From Nocardia sp. alder85J (GTDB taxonomy: Bacteria > Actinomycetota > Actinomycetes > Mycobacteriales > Mycobacteriaceae): DNA of 64,000 nucleotides. Positions within the stretch are counted from its first letter, which is position 1, and every line of letters begins with the position of its first letter. Location of the stretch: assembly GCF_020176955.2 (NCBI RefSeq), contig NZ_JAIUCZ020000006.1, forward strand, positions 1 to 64,000. The letters run 5' to 3'. This document shows positions 7,290 to 16,486 of this stretch, piece by piece. The position numbers were made by a program, and so were the translations under genes. The notes beneath the pieces are model-generated. The model saw nothing but the letters and a program-made list of their open reading frames with translations. It had not been told where the DNA came from and ran no database searches.

Positions 7290-8399
7290 CTAACGCGGTC
7301 CGGGGACGGACCGCTCGGTGACGGCCGGGAACCGGCCGTCACCGGCCACGACGGCCACCTCCGGCGTGCCGGGATGATCCGGGACGATCGCCCGGGTCGG
7401 GCCGCTACCCACCGCGGTGGCGTGCGCGTCGATGTCGAGAACCTCCGGGCCGCGCATGGCTCGCTCGCACCGGCGGGCCAGTTCGTGCCGGTCGTCCCCG
7501 GGCGGCTGCACGGGCAGCAGCGTGACCTCGGCGACCACTCCCTTGGACCGCAGTACCCGGCGGGCCGAATCGAGGAAGGTGTCCACGCCCACGAAACCGG
7601 GGACCGTGGTCAGTTCACCGGCGGCGTCCAGGTAACGCATGCGGACCGGCTGCACCGGGGTGCCGGTGCCGATCGCGGCCTGGAACAGCGCCGGGCGCAA
7701 CGATCCGTGTGCACGGCCACACCAGGTGGTGCCCTCCGGGAACAGGCCGATCCGCTCCCCGGCGGCCAGCCGCTGCGACATGGTGGCGATCACCTCGGGC
7801 AACTGCCGCAACCGCTCGCGATGGATCGGGATGACGCGCATGATCCGGGCCAGGCCGCCGAGCATCGGCCATTCGATCAGATCGCCGCGCGCGACGAAGC
7901 CCATCGGCGACACCGCCGCCAGCGCGACCACATCCGTCCAGCCGACGTGCGCGGAGACCACCAGCAGCCCCCGGCCGTCGCCGCTGCGACGCAGGAGCGG
8001 CACCTGTCCACTGCCGCGACGCAGGAGCGGCACCTGTCCACCGCTGCGCAGGAGCGCCCGCCCGCGCCGCCGGGCCCGCGCCGGCTCATCGCCGCCCCGG
8101 ACATCGACGTCGCGCTGATCGAGGATGCGAATACGAATTCCGCAGGACCGCAACAATGTCCGGGCATAGCGGCGATGCAGTCGCGGCCGCAGCGGGCCAG
8201 GGGTGGCCAGGTTCACCGCGGGAAAGCTGACCAGCAGGCCCGCCACCGCGGCGATCCGGGCCAGCACCCGCAGGCGTCCGGCCTGCGCGGGCACGTCCAC
8301 ACAACTGGGCACGCACGGGCTGGTGGGCATCCAGGCGTGCACCGGCGCGGCCGGCGGACAGGACAACCCGGCGGCGCCGGGCGGGTTCGAGGCGGGCAT
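7290..8399 (-). CDS. PlsC-family 1-acylglycerol-3-phosphate acyltransferase
   Basis: A 369-residue membrane acyltransferase (equivalent of M. tuberculosis Rv3026c by context). The catalytic block HVGWTD (the HX4D motif), the substrate-binding FPEGTT and the intervening IPIHR are intact. ATG 8399 was chosen because the frame before it overlaps the upstream gene and reads as its antisense. Just before the HX4D block there is an in-frame 30-bp tandem repeat that inserts copies of GQVPLLRRGS. It follows the OlsB-like gene by 26 bases in the same direction. As an OlsA-like enzyme it could add the second acyl chain to lyso-ornithine lipid; acylation of lysophosphatidate is the alternative. Confidence 0.85.
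   Translation of the reverse strand: MPASNPPGAAGLSCPPAAPVHAWMPTSPCVPSCVDVPAQAGRLRVLARIAAVAGLLVSFPAVNLATPGPLRPRLHRRYARTLLRSCGIRIRILDQRDVDVRGGDEPARARRRGRALLRSGGQVPLLRRGSGQVPLLRRSGDGRGLLVVSAHVGWTDVVALAAVSPMGFVARGDLIEWPMLGGLARIMRVIPIHRERLRQLPEVIATMSQRLAAGERIGLFPEGTTWCGRAHGSLRPALFQAAIGTGTPVQPVRMRYLDAAGELTTVPGFVGVDTFLDSARRVLRSKGVVAEVTLLPVQPPGDDRHELARRCERAMRGPEVLDIDAHATAVGSGPTRAIVPDHPGTPEVAVVAGDGRFPAVTERSVPGPR
7986..8056. repeat. 30-bp in-frame tandem repeat in the acyltransferase gene
   Basis: The 25-base core beginning GCGACGCAGGAGCGG occurs at 7986-8010 and 8016-8040 with a period of 30, followed by a degenerate third copy. The period is a multiple of three, so it adds 10-residue repeats without breaking the frame. 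Confidence 0.9.
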
Positions 8400-8425
8400 A
8401 TGTCTCCGTCCGTCCTCTTCGGCGG

Positions 8426-9277
8426 TTACCGGCCGTCGAAGGTGTTCGCGGCCGATTGCAGCCGCTCCAGATAGCGGCGGTTGATGGTGTCCAGTCCGAG
8501 CAGCACCACGAAGTCGGCCACCGCGAAGTCCGGATCGTGGGCGGGCTCCCCGCAGATCCAGGCGCCGAGCCGGAGATAACCGCGTACCAGCGGCGGCAGC
8601 TTCGGCCGGGCCGGGGCCGGCAGTTCGTCGAGGGTACGGCCGTCGACGACCACCGGACGATGCGGCACCGCCCACTGCGCCGGATCGGCGGCATGTTTGG
8701 CGAGCACGAAATCGCGGACCCCGCGCACGTTGACCCCGACCGGATCGGCCGGGCTCTCCTGCATCGGTACCGACGCGCAGCCCATCACCCAGTCGTAGCC
8801 GGTGAGCTGGATGTAGTGCAGGATGCCCGCCCACATCAGGGTCACCACGGAGCCGTTGCGGTGTTCGGGCACCACGCAGGCCCGGCCCATCTCGACGATC
8901 CGGCGGCCACCGGGATCCATCGCGGTGAGGTCGAATTCGGTTGCCGTGTAATAGCCACCGGCCGCGGCGACCTTGTCCGGCGGCAGCATCCGGTAGCAAC
9001 CGACGAACCGGTCGGTGGCATTGTCGCGGACCAGCAGATGGTCGCAGTGCGCATCGAACCGATCGGCGTCGAGCCCCTCGGCGTTGTCGGGGATGTCGAA
9101 TCCGGGCTCCCCCTTGAACACCCGGTACCGCAGCTGTTGCGCGGCCCGCCGATGCTCGGGATCGGACGATACGACCAGGGAGTACTGTGAGCCTGCCGCA
9201 CCCGGCTCCGCCGGACGCGATACCGCGGGCGATGACGTCGGAAGCAGGCTGGGATATGACACTGCCGGTGTTGTCAT
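8426..9277 (-). CDS. GNAT-family N-acyltransferase, OlsB-like
   Basis: A 283-residue GNAT-fold protein resembling L-ornithine N-acyl-ACP acyltransferase and hemolysin-like acyltransferases. Landmarks are QQLRYRVFKGE near the N-terminus, CRYxRMLPP-like and EMGRACVVPEHR in the central fold, and a C-terminal half with LLGLDTINRRYLERL. These are hallmarks of the OlsB group, which makes lyso-ornithine lipid. It corresponds by order to Rv3027c. ATG 9277 begins the sequence that aligns with the family; the open frame runs on to 9511 without useful content. It sits immediately upstream of the PlsC-like gene, giving an olsB-olsA type pair. Confidence 0.82.
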   Translation of the reverse strand: MTTPAVSYPSLLPTSSPAVSRPAEPGAAGSQYSLVVSSDPEHRRAAQQLRYRVFKGEPGFDIPDNAEGLDADRFDAHCDHLLVRDNATDRFVGCYRMLPPDKVAAAGGYYTATEFDLTAMDPGGRRIVEMGRACVVPEHRNGSVVTLMWAGILHYIQLTGYDWVMGCASVPMQESPADPVGVNVRGVRDFVLAKHAADPAQWAVPHRPVVVDGRTLDELPAPARPKLPPLVRGYLRLGAWICGEPAHDPDFAVADFVVLLGLDTINRRYLERLQSAANTFDGR

Positions 9278-9528
9278 GACCTGATGAAGCCAGCCCGAGT
9301 CGGCCCCGGGGCAACCTGTGAGTGTCGTCCCGATGCCAGTCCGGTGAACGAGATGCCGGTCACACACGACGTTCACCCCCGCGCTGCCCGGCGTTCGCTC
9401 ACCCGGCGGAAAAACGGCCGAGCCGGCCGCCGCAGCGGACCGGCCCGGCCGGACCGGCGGACAACACCACATGCGGGTCGTCGGAACAGCCAGCTCCGCA
9501 GGTTGACCCATGACCCGCCGGGCGCCGC

Positions 9529-10356
9529 TCAGCTCTCCGCCGCCGGCAGGCTCTCCCCCTGTACCAGCTCCATGTCCAGGTCGATCTTCACCGTGGCGCC
9601 GACGACAGCGACGCCGACCCGCACCATGGCGTTGTAGTCGATCGCGAAATCGTCACGGTGCAACAGTGTTTCGGCATGGAAGGCGGCCCGGGTGCCGCCG
9701 TACAGATCCGGGCCGCAGCCGCCGTAGGTGAGCGCGAGCTCCACCGGCCGCCGGCGGCCACGCAAATCGAGTTCGCCTGTCATCACCCAGGTCTCGCTGC
9801 CGGTGCGGCGCAATCCGTTGCCGGTGAACGAGATCACCGGATGATGTTCCACGTCGAGGAAGTCCGCGGACCGCAGGTGGTCGTCACGCATCCGCACGCC
9901 GGTGTCCACGCTCGCCGCCTTGATCTCGGCGTATCCCGTGGAGTGCTCGAAGGTTTCGGAGATGTCGAGCCGGCCGCCGACCTCCGCGAACCGGCCCCGG
10001 ATGCTGGCGATACCCATGTGCCGCGCGGTCGCCACCACCGTGGAGTGCTCCGGGTCGATGGTCCACGGCCCCGGCGGCGGCAGCTCGATCGCCGTCGCCT
10101 CCGGAGTCAGTCGCAGTTCGCCGAGCAGACCGCTGCCGTCGGCGCCGATACGGGCGATCCGGGCCTCGGGCTGATAGCCGGGCGCGGTCACCACCGCGGT
10201 GTGCATCCCCGGCGGCAGCGGCCCGGTGGCCACCGCACCGGATCCGTCGGCGACGGCGCGGACCAGCTGGCGGCCCTCGAGATCGGTGACGGTCAGCACC
10301 GCGTCCGGGATCGGCCAGCCGTTGGGGGTGCGAATCTGCACGTTGAGGCCGGTCAC
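9529..10356 (-). CDS. YceI-family protein with N-terminal Ig-like (carboxypeptidase-regulatory-like) domain
   Basis: A 275-residue protein in two parts. Residues 1-85 form a beta-rich domain of the carboxypeptidase-regulatory-like kind (GWPIPDAVLTVTDLEGRQ, GYQPEARI). Residues from about 95 are a YceI lipocalin-like barrel (WTIDPEHSTVVATARHMGI, DDHLRSADFLDVEHHP, GELDLRGRRRPV). YceI proteins bind polyprenoid or other lipid chains. No signal peptide is visible, so it is probably cytoplasmic. Its start overlaps the stop of the MFS gene by four bases, and that MFS protein carries three copies of the same Ig-like domain, so the two proteins probably work as a pair. Confidence 0.85.
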   Translation of the reverse strand: MTGLNVQIRTPNGWPIPDAVLTVTDLEGRQLVRAVADGSGAVATGPLPPGMHTAVVTAPGYQPEARIARIGADGSGLLGELRLTPEATAIELPPPGPWTIDPEHSTVVATARHMGIASIRGRFAEVGGRLDISETFEHSTGYAEIKAASVDTGVRMRDDHLRSADFLDVEHHPVISFTGNGLRRTGSETWVMTGELDLRGRRRPVELALTYGGCGPDLYGGTRAAFHAETLLHRDDFAIDYNAMVRVGVAVVGATVKIDLDMELVQGESLPAAES

Positions 10357-12971
10357 TGCATTTCCTCCGTCTGGTCGTAACCCAGTCGTACGTTGTGGTC
10401 GAATTCGCCCGAGGACAGTGTCACCCGGGTGGTCACCGGCGGGTAGCCGCGGGCCACCACGTGGTAGCTGCCCTCGGACAGATCGGGCACCACGTACCGG
10501 CCGTCGCCGTCGGTGCGGGCGCTGCCCATCGTCGTGCCCGATTCGTCGAGCACGGTGACCCAGGCGTCCGGCACCGGCCGCCCGTCGGCGGAGACCGCAC
10601 CGGTGAGCACCGCCATCGAGGCCAGTTCGATGTCGTAGTGCAGCACACCCGTCTCCGGCACCGACAGGGTGGCCGCGGCGGGCCGCAGCCGCTGGGCGAC
10701 GGCGACCAGGGTGTAGACCCCGGCCACCATGCCCTGACAGGAGTATCCACCGTCCGGGCCGCTGACGGTCGCCCCGACCACCTCACCGCGCATATCGGTG
10801 AGCGTGACGGTGGCCCCGGGCACCGGCTCGCCGTTGCCTTCGCGGCGCACCACGCCCGACAGCTCGCCGGAACCGTGCAGCGTGATCTCCACCCGCTGCG
10901 GACAGTCGTCGACGACCAGGTTCAGCGCGGTCGGCTGGTAGCCGCCGGCCGACACGATCAGCACGTATTTCCCCGGAACCGGCTGTGGCATGCCGAAATT
11001 GCCGCCGCGGTCGGCGCGGGCCCGCGCGACCTGGTGGCCGCGCTGATCGATCAGCGTGAGTACCGCACCGGTGATCGGGCCGCCGCCGGCGCGCAGCACC
11101 CGGCCACCGAGGTCGCCCTCGCCGCCGGACTGCGCCGCCTCCGGCAGCATCGAGATCGCGGCCTGCGCGGAATCGGCCGGCCGCGGCGCCGGATCGGCGG
11201 CCGGCCGCGGCATCCCGTGCCCGGCGAAGCCGTTGCCGTCGGCCAGCGCCGCCTTCAGGCCGCTGCTGAGCGCGGCGTAGCGGGCCCGTTCCGCCTCGGT
11301 GTCCGCGGACTCCACCGCGAGCATCGGCTCCGGCGCCGAGATCGCCTGCGCGGCACCGAGATAGACCTGATCCTCGGCCCACTCGGGATCGTCGGCCGGG
11401 GTCTGTTCGATCGGCTTCGCCGCCGGGTCGAGCAACGGGATCTCCTTCATGAACAGCAGCACCGCGAACGCCAGCAGCGCCACGCCCGCGGTCGAGTACA
11501 GCACGACGTGCAGCGAATTCGTGAAACCGATCAGGATGGGATCGCGCACCGTCGCCGGCAGCGTCGCGATGAGCGACGTATTCGCTTGGATGTCACCGAG
11601 TTTCGACGTGTCGAAGCCATCGGGCAGCAGCCCGCCGAAGGCGGCGAGGATCTTTCGCGGCAGCTGATCGAACAGGATGGTCAGGAACACCGCCACCCCC
11701 AGCGTGCCGCCCACCTGCCGGAAGAAGGTCGCCGACGCGGTCGACACCCCCATATCCGAACGGGGACCGGCGTTCTGCGCCGCGATCACCAATGTCTGCA
11801 TACAGCAACCCAGTCCGAGCCCGAGCAGCGCGGCCACCAGCAACGGCTCCCACAGCGGGCTGTCGTAACGCACCTGCGCGTACAGCACGGCGCCGGCCGA
11901 GATGATCACCGTACCGATCACCGGCAGGATCTTGTAGCGCCCGGTGCGCCGCACCACCTGACCGCAGGTGAGCGAGCCGACCATGATGCCCGCCACCATC
12001 GGCAGCATCAGCAGACCGGCCTTCGTCGGCGAGAACCCGCGCACCACTTGCAGATACAGCGGCACCATACTCAGCGAGCCGAACATCGCGACGCCGAGAA
12101 TGAAACCGCCGACGATGGTCACGGTGAAGGTGGTGTTGCGGAACAGTCGCAGCGGGATCAGCGCGGCATCCCCCATCAGCGCCTCGGCCACGACGAACAA
12201 CACCAGCCCCACGGCACCGAGACCGAAGCAGATCAGCGCGTCGGTCGACCCCCAGCCCCAGCCGCGCCCCTGCTCGGCCACGATCAGCAACGGCACCACA
12301 CAGATCGCCAGCGCCACCGCGCCGTACCAGTCGACCCGGACCCGCCGCGGCTGATGCGTCAGGTTCAGCACCTTGGCGACCACCACCAGGGCGATCAGGC
12401 CGATCGGCACGTTGACCAGGAAGACCCAGCGCCAGCCCTCGAGTCCCCAGAGGCGGTCGTAACCGGAGAACAGCCCGCCCAGCACCGGCCCCAGCACCGT
12501 CGAGGTGCCGAAGACCATCATGAAATAGCCCTGGTACCGGGCCCTTTCGCGGGCCGGCACGATATCGCCGATGATGGTCAGCACCAGCGACATCAGCCCG
12601 CCGGCCCCCAGACCCTGGAATGCGCGGTACCCGGCCAGCTCGTACATCGACCCGGCGAAGGTGCAGGCCGCCGAGCCGGCGACGAAGATCCCGATCGAGG
12701 CGAGGAAGAACGGCTTGCGGCCGTAGATGTCGGCGAGCTTGCCGTACAACGGGGTACTGATCGTCGAGGTGATCAGGTACGCCGTGGTCGCCCAGGCCTG
12801 CTGGTCGAATCCGTGCAGGCTGTTGGCGATTCGCACGATCGCGACGCTCACGATGTTCTGATCGAGCGCGGCCAGGAACATGCCCAGCAACAGCCCGGAG
12901 AGAATGGTGAGGATCTGGCGGTGCGACAGCGCCGGAGGCGCCGCGGATGAGTCGATACTCGGTGTCGTCAT
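10353..12971 (-). CDS. DHA2-type MFS drug exporter fused to three Ig-like domains
   Basis: An 872-residue protein. Residues 1 to about 510 form a 14-helix DHA2-family proton antiporter (LDQNIVSVAIVRIA, GKLADIYGRKP, AFQGLGAGGL, LGPVLGGL). After the last helix come about 350 residues. A linker of about 100 leads to three beta-sandwich repeats of about 80 residues each, sharing the pattern G-x-V-x-G-A-x-V-T-L-x-D and G-x-Y-x-L-x-V (carboxypeptidase-regulatory-like). The family is normally about 500 residues, so the tail is the odd feature. The operon order is marR, this gene, then yceI. The exported substrate is unknown. Confidence 0.88.
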   Translation of the reverse strand: MTTPSIDSSAAPPALSHRQILTILSGLLLGMFLAALDQNIVSVAIVRIANSLHGFDQQAWATTAYLITSTISTPLYGKLADIYGRKPFFLASIGIFVAGSAACTFAGSMYELAGYRAFQGLGAGGLMSLVLTIIGDIVPARERARYQGYFMMVFGTSTVLGPVLGGLFSGYDRLWGLEGWRWVFLVNVPIGLIALVVVAKVLNLTHQPRRVRVDWYGAVALAICVVPLLIVAEQGRGWGWGSTDALICFGLGAVGLVLFVVAEALMGDAALIPLRLFRNTTFTVTIVGGFILGVAMFGSLSMVPLYLQVVRGFSPTKAGLLMLPMVAGIMVGSLTCGQVVRRTGRYKILPVIGTVIISAGAVLYAQVRYDSPLWEPLLVAALLGLGLGCCMQTLVIAAQNAGPRSDMGVSTASATFFRQVGGTLGVAVFLTILFDQLPRKILAAFGGLLPDGFDTSKLGDIQANTSLIATLPATVRDPILIGFTNSLHVVLYSTAGVALLAFAVLLFMKEIPLLDPAAKPIEQTPADDPEWAEDQVYLGAAQAISAPEPMLAVESADTEAERARYAALSSGLKAALADGNGFAGHGMPRPAADPAPRPADSAQAAISMLPEAAQSGGEGDLGGRVLRAGGGPITGAVLTLIDQRGHQVARARADRGGNFGMPQPVPGKYVLIVSAGGYQPTALNLVVDDCPQRVEITLHGSGELSGVVRREGNGEPVPGATVTLTDMRGEVVGATVSGPDGGYSCQGMVAGVYTLVAVAQRLRPAAATLSVPETGVLHYDIELASMAVLTGAVSADGRPVPDAWVTVLDESGTTMGSARTDGDGRYVVPDLSEGSYHVVARGYPPVTTRVTLSSGEFDHNVRLGYDQTEEMQ

Positions 12972-12995
12972 GTAGTCGATGCCCTGTTCGGACGG

Positions 12996-13478
12996 CTAGG
13001 CCGTCGTCGTCGTCTCCACGCTGCTGATCAATCGCTCGAGCAGATCGGTGAACGTCCGCCGATCCTGCTCCGGCCAGCCCGATAACAGCCCGGCGAGCCG
13101 GAGGTTGCGGCGCCGGCGGGTCGCCTCGAACAGCCGGGCGCCCGCGTCGGTGGCCGCGAGGACGCACACCCGGCCGTCGACCGGATCGGCCCGGCGTTCC
13201 ACCAGGCCGTGCGATACCAGCGAGCGGGTCTGCCTGCTGATCGTCGACGGTTCGGCGTCCAGCAGTTCGGCGAGCTTGCCGGTCCGCTGCGGCCCGTCCT
13301 GCACCAGGCGGCCCAGCATGCCGATCGCCGATCGTTCCACTCCGCTCGGCACGTCCGGATCCTGCCGGAGTTTCGACCGGCCGAGCGCCCGCGCCAATCT
13401 ACCGAGCTGGATACCGAGGCGATCGGCCGTGTCGAGGTCGGCGGTGGTGACACTCGGATCATGGGCGGCAACGGCCAT
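12996..13478 (-). CDS. MarR-family transcriptional regulator
   Basis: A 160-residue winged-helix repressor: GVERSAIGMLGRL, then the recognition helix region LAELLDAEPSTISRQTRSL and the wing VERRADPVDGRV. It lies 24 bases upstream of the MFS exporter gene in the same direction, the usual arrangement for a drug-responsive repressor controlling its own operon. The 110-base region upstream (13479-13589) is markedly AT-rich near 13500-13540 and probably holds the promoter and operator, but I could not define a clean dyad there. Confidence 0.9.
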   Translation of the reverse strand: MAVAAHDPSVTTADLDTADRLGIQLGRLARALGRSKLRQDPDVPSGVERSAIGMLGRLVQDGPQRTGKLAELLDAEPSTISRQTRSLVSHGLVERRADPVDGRVCVLAATDAGARLFEATRRRRNLRLAGLLSGWPEQDRRTFTDLLERLISSVETTTTA

Positions 13479-13589
13479 GATCTGTCCCCTTACTGAAAGT
13501 TCTCACAATTATTTACTTAGCTTCTGCAAATACTTGGCGTCCGCAACTATACCCAGCCGGGACAAGTGTCCAGCAAACCGCCCGGAATA

Positions 13590-14852
13590 CTACAGCGGAT
13601 TGCCCGGATCTCGTTCGGGGAGCGGACGTTCAGTGATGGGAGGCCGGGCCAGCGGATTGCGGACCCGGCGCTTCGCGGATTCGTACACCTGCACCGTCTC
13701 GGTGGCGACCACGTCCCAGGAGAAATCCGCGGTCAGGCGCGCGCGGGCGGCCCGTGCCCGGTCCTGGGTGGCGACCGGATCGTCGAGCACCACGCAGACG
13801 GCGTCGACCAGGCCGTTCACGTCGGCGGGCTCGAAGGAGGCGCCGGTGACGCCGTCGACGACCAGCTCACCGAGGCCGCCCGCGGTGGAGGTCACCAGCG
13901 GGATGCCGGCCGCGGCCGCCTCCAGGGCGACGATCCCGAACGGCTCGTACCGGCTCGGCAGCACGATCGCGTCGGCGCCGTGCAGCCAGCCCAGCAGTTC
14001 CGCGTGATCCAGCCGCCCCACGAAATTCACCGCGCGCGCCACCCGGTGCACCCGGGCGCGCTCCTGCAACCAGTCGAATTGCGTTCCGACACCGGCGATC
14101 GTGAGCGTGGCGCCCGGATGCGCGCGGCGGATGCGCGGCAGGGCGGCGATGGCGTCCTGCACGCCCTTCTCGTACTCCAGCCGGCCGATGTACAGCAGCC
14201 GCGGCGGACCCGAGCGCGGGGCGCGGTCCCGGAAGGTCCACGAGCCCACGTCGATTCCGTTGCGGATCACCGACACCCGGGCCAGGCCCGGACCGTACAG
14301 CCGCTCGACCTCGTCCTGCATCGACGCCGAACAGGCGATGAGCGCGTCGGAATCCCGTGCCAGCCACCACTCCACCGAATGCACCTGACGATTCACCCGG
14401 CCCGACACCCAGCCGCTGTGCCGGCCCGCCTCGGTGGCGTGGATCGTGGAAACCAGTGGTACGTCGTAGTATTCGGCCAGCGTGATGGCCGCGTGCGCCA
14501 CCAGCCAGTCGTGCGCGTGCACCACCTCCGGGGTCCAGCCGTCGGCGATCCCGGGTTTGCTCAAGGCGATTCCCGCGCGCACCATCGCGTGCCCCATGGC
14601 CAGCGTCCACGCCAGCATGTCCTCGCCGAAGTCGAAGCAGGGCGGGTCCTCGGCGACCGCGACCACCAGCACGCCGTCCTCGATGAAGGAGTGGGTCGGA
14701 TGGGTGGAGGCGTCGGTGCCCATCGGGCGGCGCGCCAGCATCACCACCTCGTGCCCCGCGGCGGCCAGTTCGGTGGCCAGGTGGTGCACGTGCCGTCCCA
14801 GCCCGCCGACGACCACCGGTGGGTATTCCCACGACACCATCAAGATCTTCAT
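13590..14852 (-). CDS. GT4 alpha-glucosyltransferase of MGLP synthesis (Rv3032-like)
   Basis: A 420-residue GT-B glycosyltransferase. The N-terminal WEYPPVVVGGLGRHV loop binds the nucleotide sugar. The C-terminal half has YIGRLEYEKGVQ and the EX7E catalytic signature in PSRYEPFGIVALEAAAAG. By sequence type and operon partners it corresponds to Rv3032, which elongates the alpha-1,4-glucan of methylglucose lipopolysaccharide, a cytoplasmic fatty-acyl-binding polysaccharide. ATG 14852 overlaps the GH57 stop (ATGA), so the two glucan enzymes are translationally coupled. Its C-terminal tail is proline- and arginine-rich and probably disordered. A glycogen-synthase role is the alternative. Confidence 0.88.
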   Translation of the reverse strand: MKILMVSWEYPPVVVGGLGRHVHHLATELAAAGHEVVMLARRPMGTDASTHPTHSFIEDGVLVVAVAEDPPCFDFGEDMLAWTLAMGHAMVRAGIALSKPGIADGWTPEVVHAHDWLVAHAAITLAEYYDVPLVSTIHATEAGRHSGWVSGRVNRQVHSVEWWLARDSDALIACSASMQDEVERLYGPGLARVSVIRNGIDVGSWTFRDRAPRSGPPRLLYIGRLEYEKGVQDAIAALPRIRRAHPGATLTIAGVGTQFDWLQERARVHRVARAVNFVGRLDHAELLGWLHGADAIVLPSRYEPFGIVALEAAAAGIPLVTSTAGGLGELVVDGVTGASFEPADVNGLVDAVCVVLDDPVATQDRARAARARLTADFSWDVVATETVQVYESAKRRVRNPLARPPITERPLPERDPGNPL

Positions 14853-16486
14853 GCTGGTCCCTCCGTGCCTACGGAAGCTACCTGCTCGCGCGCGGTTACG
14901 CGCGTCGGGCCGCCGGGCAACCGGCGCGCGTCCAGCGCCGGGAACAGACCGTCGGCGGCCGCCCAGCCGGCGGCCAGGTCCCGGGCCCGCGCGGGATGCC
15001 CGGCGGCGAGGGCCGCCGCCAGCTCCCGGACCGCGTGCGCGTGCTGGTGGGCCCGGTCGCGCGCGTAGCCGGCGGCGGAATCCTTGCTGACCATGAAGGC
15101 CCAGTCGCTGGACACGGTCAGGATCGCCTCGCGCAACAGTTGGTCGGCCACCCGGTCGCGCAGACCCGCGCGGCCGGTCTCGGCGGCGGACTTGTCGAGG
15201 GTGTCCAGCGCCAGCCGCACGATGTCCGCATTGAGATCCACCAGGTCCCGGACCTGGTCACCGGCCCACACCCGCCAGTCCTTGCCGGAGCCCCAGGACG
15301 AGTCGGCCAGCGGAACCGGCTCTCCCACATAGCCGTTCGCACGCGCGTCGGCGAGCGTGCCGACGGTGACCCCGGCCTCGGGCAGCGCCCGCAGCACCTG
15401 CTCCAGCCACTGCGGGCCCTCGTGCCACCAGTGCCCGAACAGTTCGGTGTCGAAAGCGGCCACCACCAGCGCGGGACGCCCCAGCCGTTCGGATTCGGCC
15501 AGCAGCCGCCGCCGCACGGTCGCCACGAAATCGTCGACGTCGCGCCGCACCGCCGCCGCGGCCAATTCCGGGTCGTAGGGGGCCTTGTCCGGGCCCGCGA
15601 TCTGCTTACCGGTGACCCGGGCCGGTTTCAGGCCGGTGCCGTGGTCGTAGTGATGAAAATCACGGTAGGCGGCGTGCCCCGGATAGCCCGATTTCGGGGA
15701 CCACACCCGATAGCTGACCTGGAGATCGCGGCCGAACGCCACCACCTCCGAATCCCACACCGGCCGGCCCAGCGTGGTGTCGCCGCGCAGCGCCGGACCG
15801 TCGACCATGAAATGCGTCACACCGGCGGCGGCGTAGCCCGCCTCCATACCGGGGGTGAAACCGCACTCCGGCGCCCAGATGCCGGCGGGGGTGTGACCCC
15901 AGCGGTGGTGCGCGTCGGCCAGCCCCTCGGTGAGTTCGAAGGCGCGCAGCCGCGGATCCAGCAACGGCTGGAACGGATGGGCCAGCGGGCCGCCCAGCAG
16001 CTCGATCGTCCCGGCCGCCAGCAGCGCCCGCCACACCGGCGAACCGCCGTGCCGCCAGCGGGTTTCGAAGTCGGCCAGCGCCGCGGCGGCCTGCTCGTGC
16101 TCGTACCGGCCGAGCGCGATCCGGCCCGCGGCGGCGGCCTCGTCGGCGCGCAGCTGCCAGTTGCCCAGCCAGTGGTGCATGCCCGCCAGGCTGTGCGGAT
16201 CGTCGAGCTGCGCGGCCAGCACCGGTGTGACACCGAAGCTCAGCAGATGTGAACGGCCTTCGGCGGCAAGCCTTCCCAGCACCCGGGCGAGCGGAATGTA
16301 GGTGGCCGCCCAGGACTGGTACAGCCACTCCTCCCCCACCGGCCACCGGCCGTGATGGGCCAGCCAGGGCAGATGGGAATGCAGCACCAGGGTGAACTGG
16401 CCCGGCACCGGCGCGGAGCCTGCGGAGCGCCCGATCGGCACCGGCGCGGAGCCCGCGGAGCGCCCGGAGCCTGCCGTGGCTGTCAC
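14849..16486 (-). CDS. GH57 1,4-alpha-glucan branching enzyme (Rv3031-like)
   Basis: A 545-residue glycoside hydrolase family 57 protein that introduces alpha-1,6 branches. Family blocks are LHSHLPWLAHHG near the N-terminus, WAPECGFTPGM (catalytic Glu nucleophile), and AFDTELFGHWWHEG (catalytic Asp), followed by a helical C-terminal domain. GTG 16486 overlaps the methyltransferase stop (GTGA). The first 30 residues carry an 11-residue duplication (GRSAGSAPVPI), not part of the fold, caused by a 33-bp tandem repeat. Position between the methyltransferase and GT4 genes marks it as the MGLP branching enzyme. Confidence 0.9.
   Translation of the reverse strand: MTATAGSGRSAGSAPVPIGRSAGSAPVPGQFTLVLHSHLPWLAHHGRWPVGEEWLYQSWAATYIPLARVLGRLAAEGRSHLLSFGVTPVLAAQLDDPHSLAGMHHWLGNWQLRADEAAAAGRIALGRYEHEQAAAALADFETRWRHGGSPVWRALLAAGTIELLGGPLAHPFQPLLDPRLRAFELTEGLADAHHRWGHTPAGIWAPECGFTPGMEAGYAAAGVTHFMVDGPALRGDTTLGRPVWDSEVVAFGRDLQVSYRVWSPKSGYPGHAAYRDFHHYDHGTGLKPARVTGKQIAGPDKAPYDPELAAAAVRRDVDDFVATVRRRLLAESERLGRPALVVAAFDTELFGHWWHEGPQWLEQVLRALPEAGVTVGTLADARANGYVGEPVPLADSSWGSGKDWRVWAGDQVRDLVDLNADIVRLALDTLDKSAAETGRAGLRDRVADQLLREAILTVSSDWAFMVSKDSAAGYARDRAHQHAHAVRELAAALAAGHPARARDLAAGWAAADGLFPALDARRLPGGPTRVTAREQVASVGTEGPA
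16404..16466. repeat. 33-bp in-frame tandem repeat at the GH57 N-terminus
   Basis: A 30-base core starting GGCACCGGCGCGGAGCC occurs at 16404 and again at 16437, with one base change. It codes for a duplicated 11-residue Ala/Gly/Ser/Pro leader before the catalytic domain. The period is a multiple of three. Confidence 0.85.

Noticed and set aside
10395..12950. An 851-codon plus-strand open frame
   Set aside because: It is the antisense shadow of the MFS exporter; the product is His/Arg/Gln-rich with no recognisable fold.
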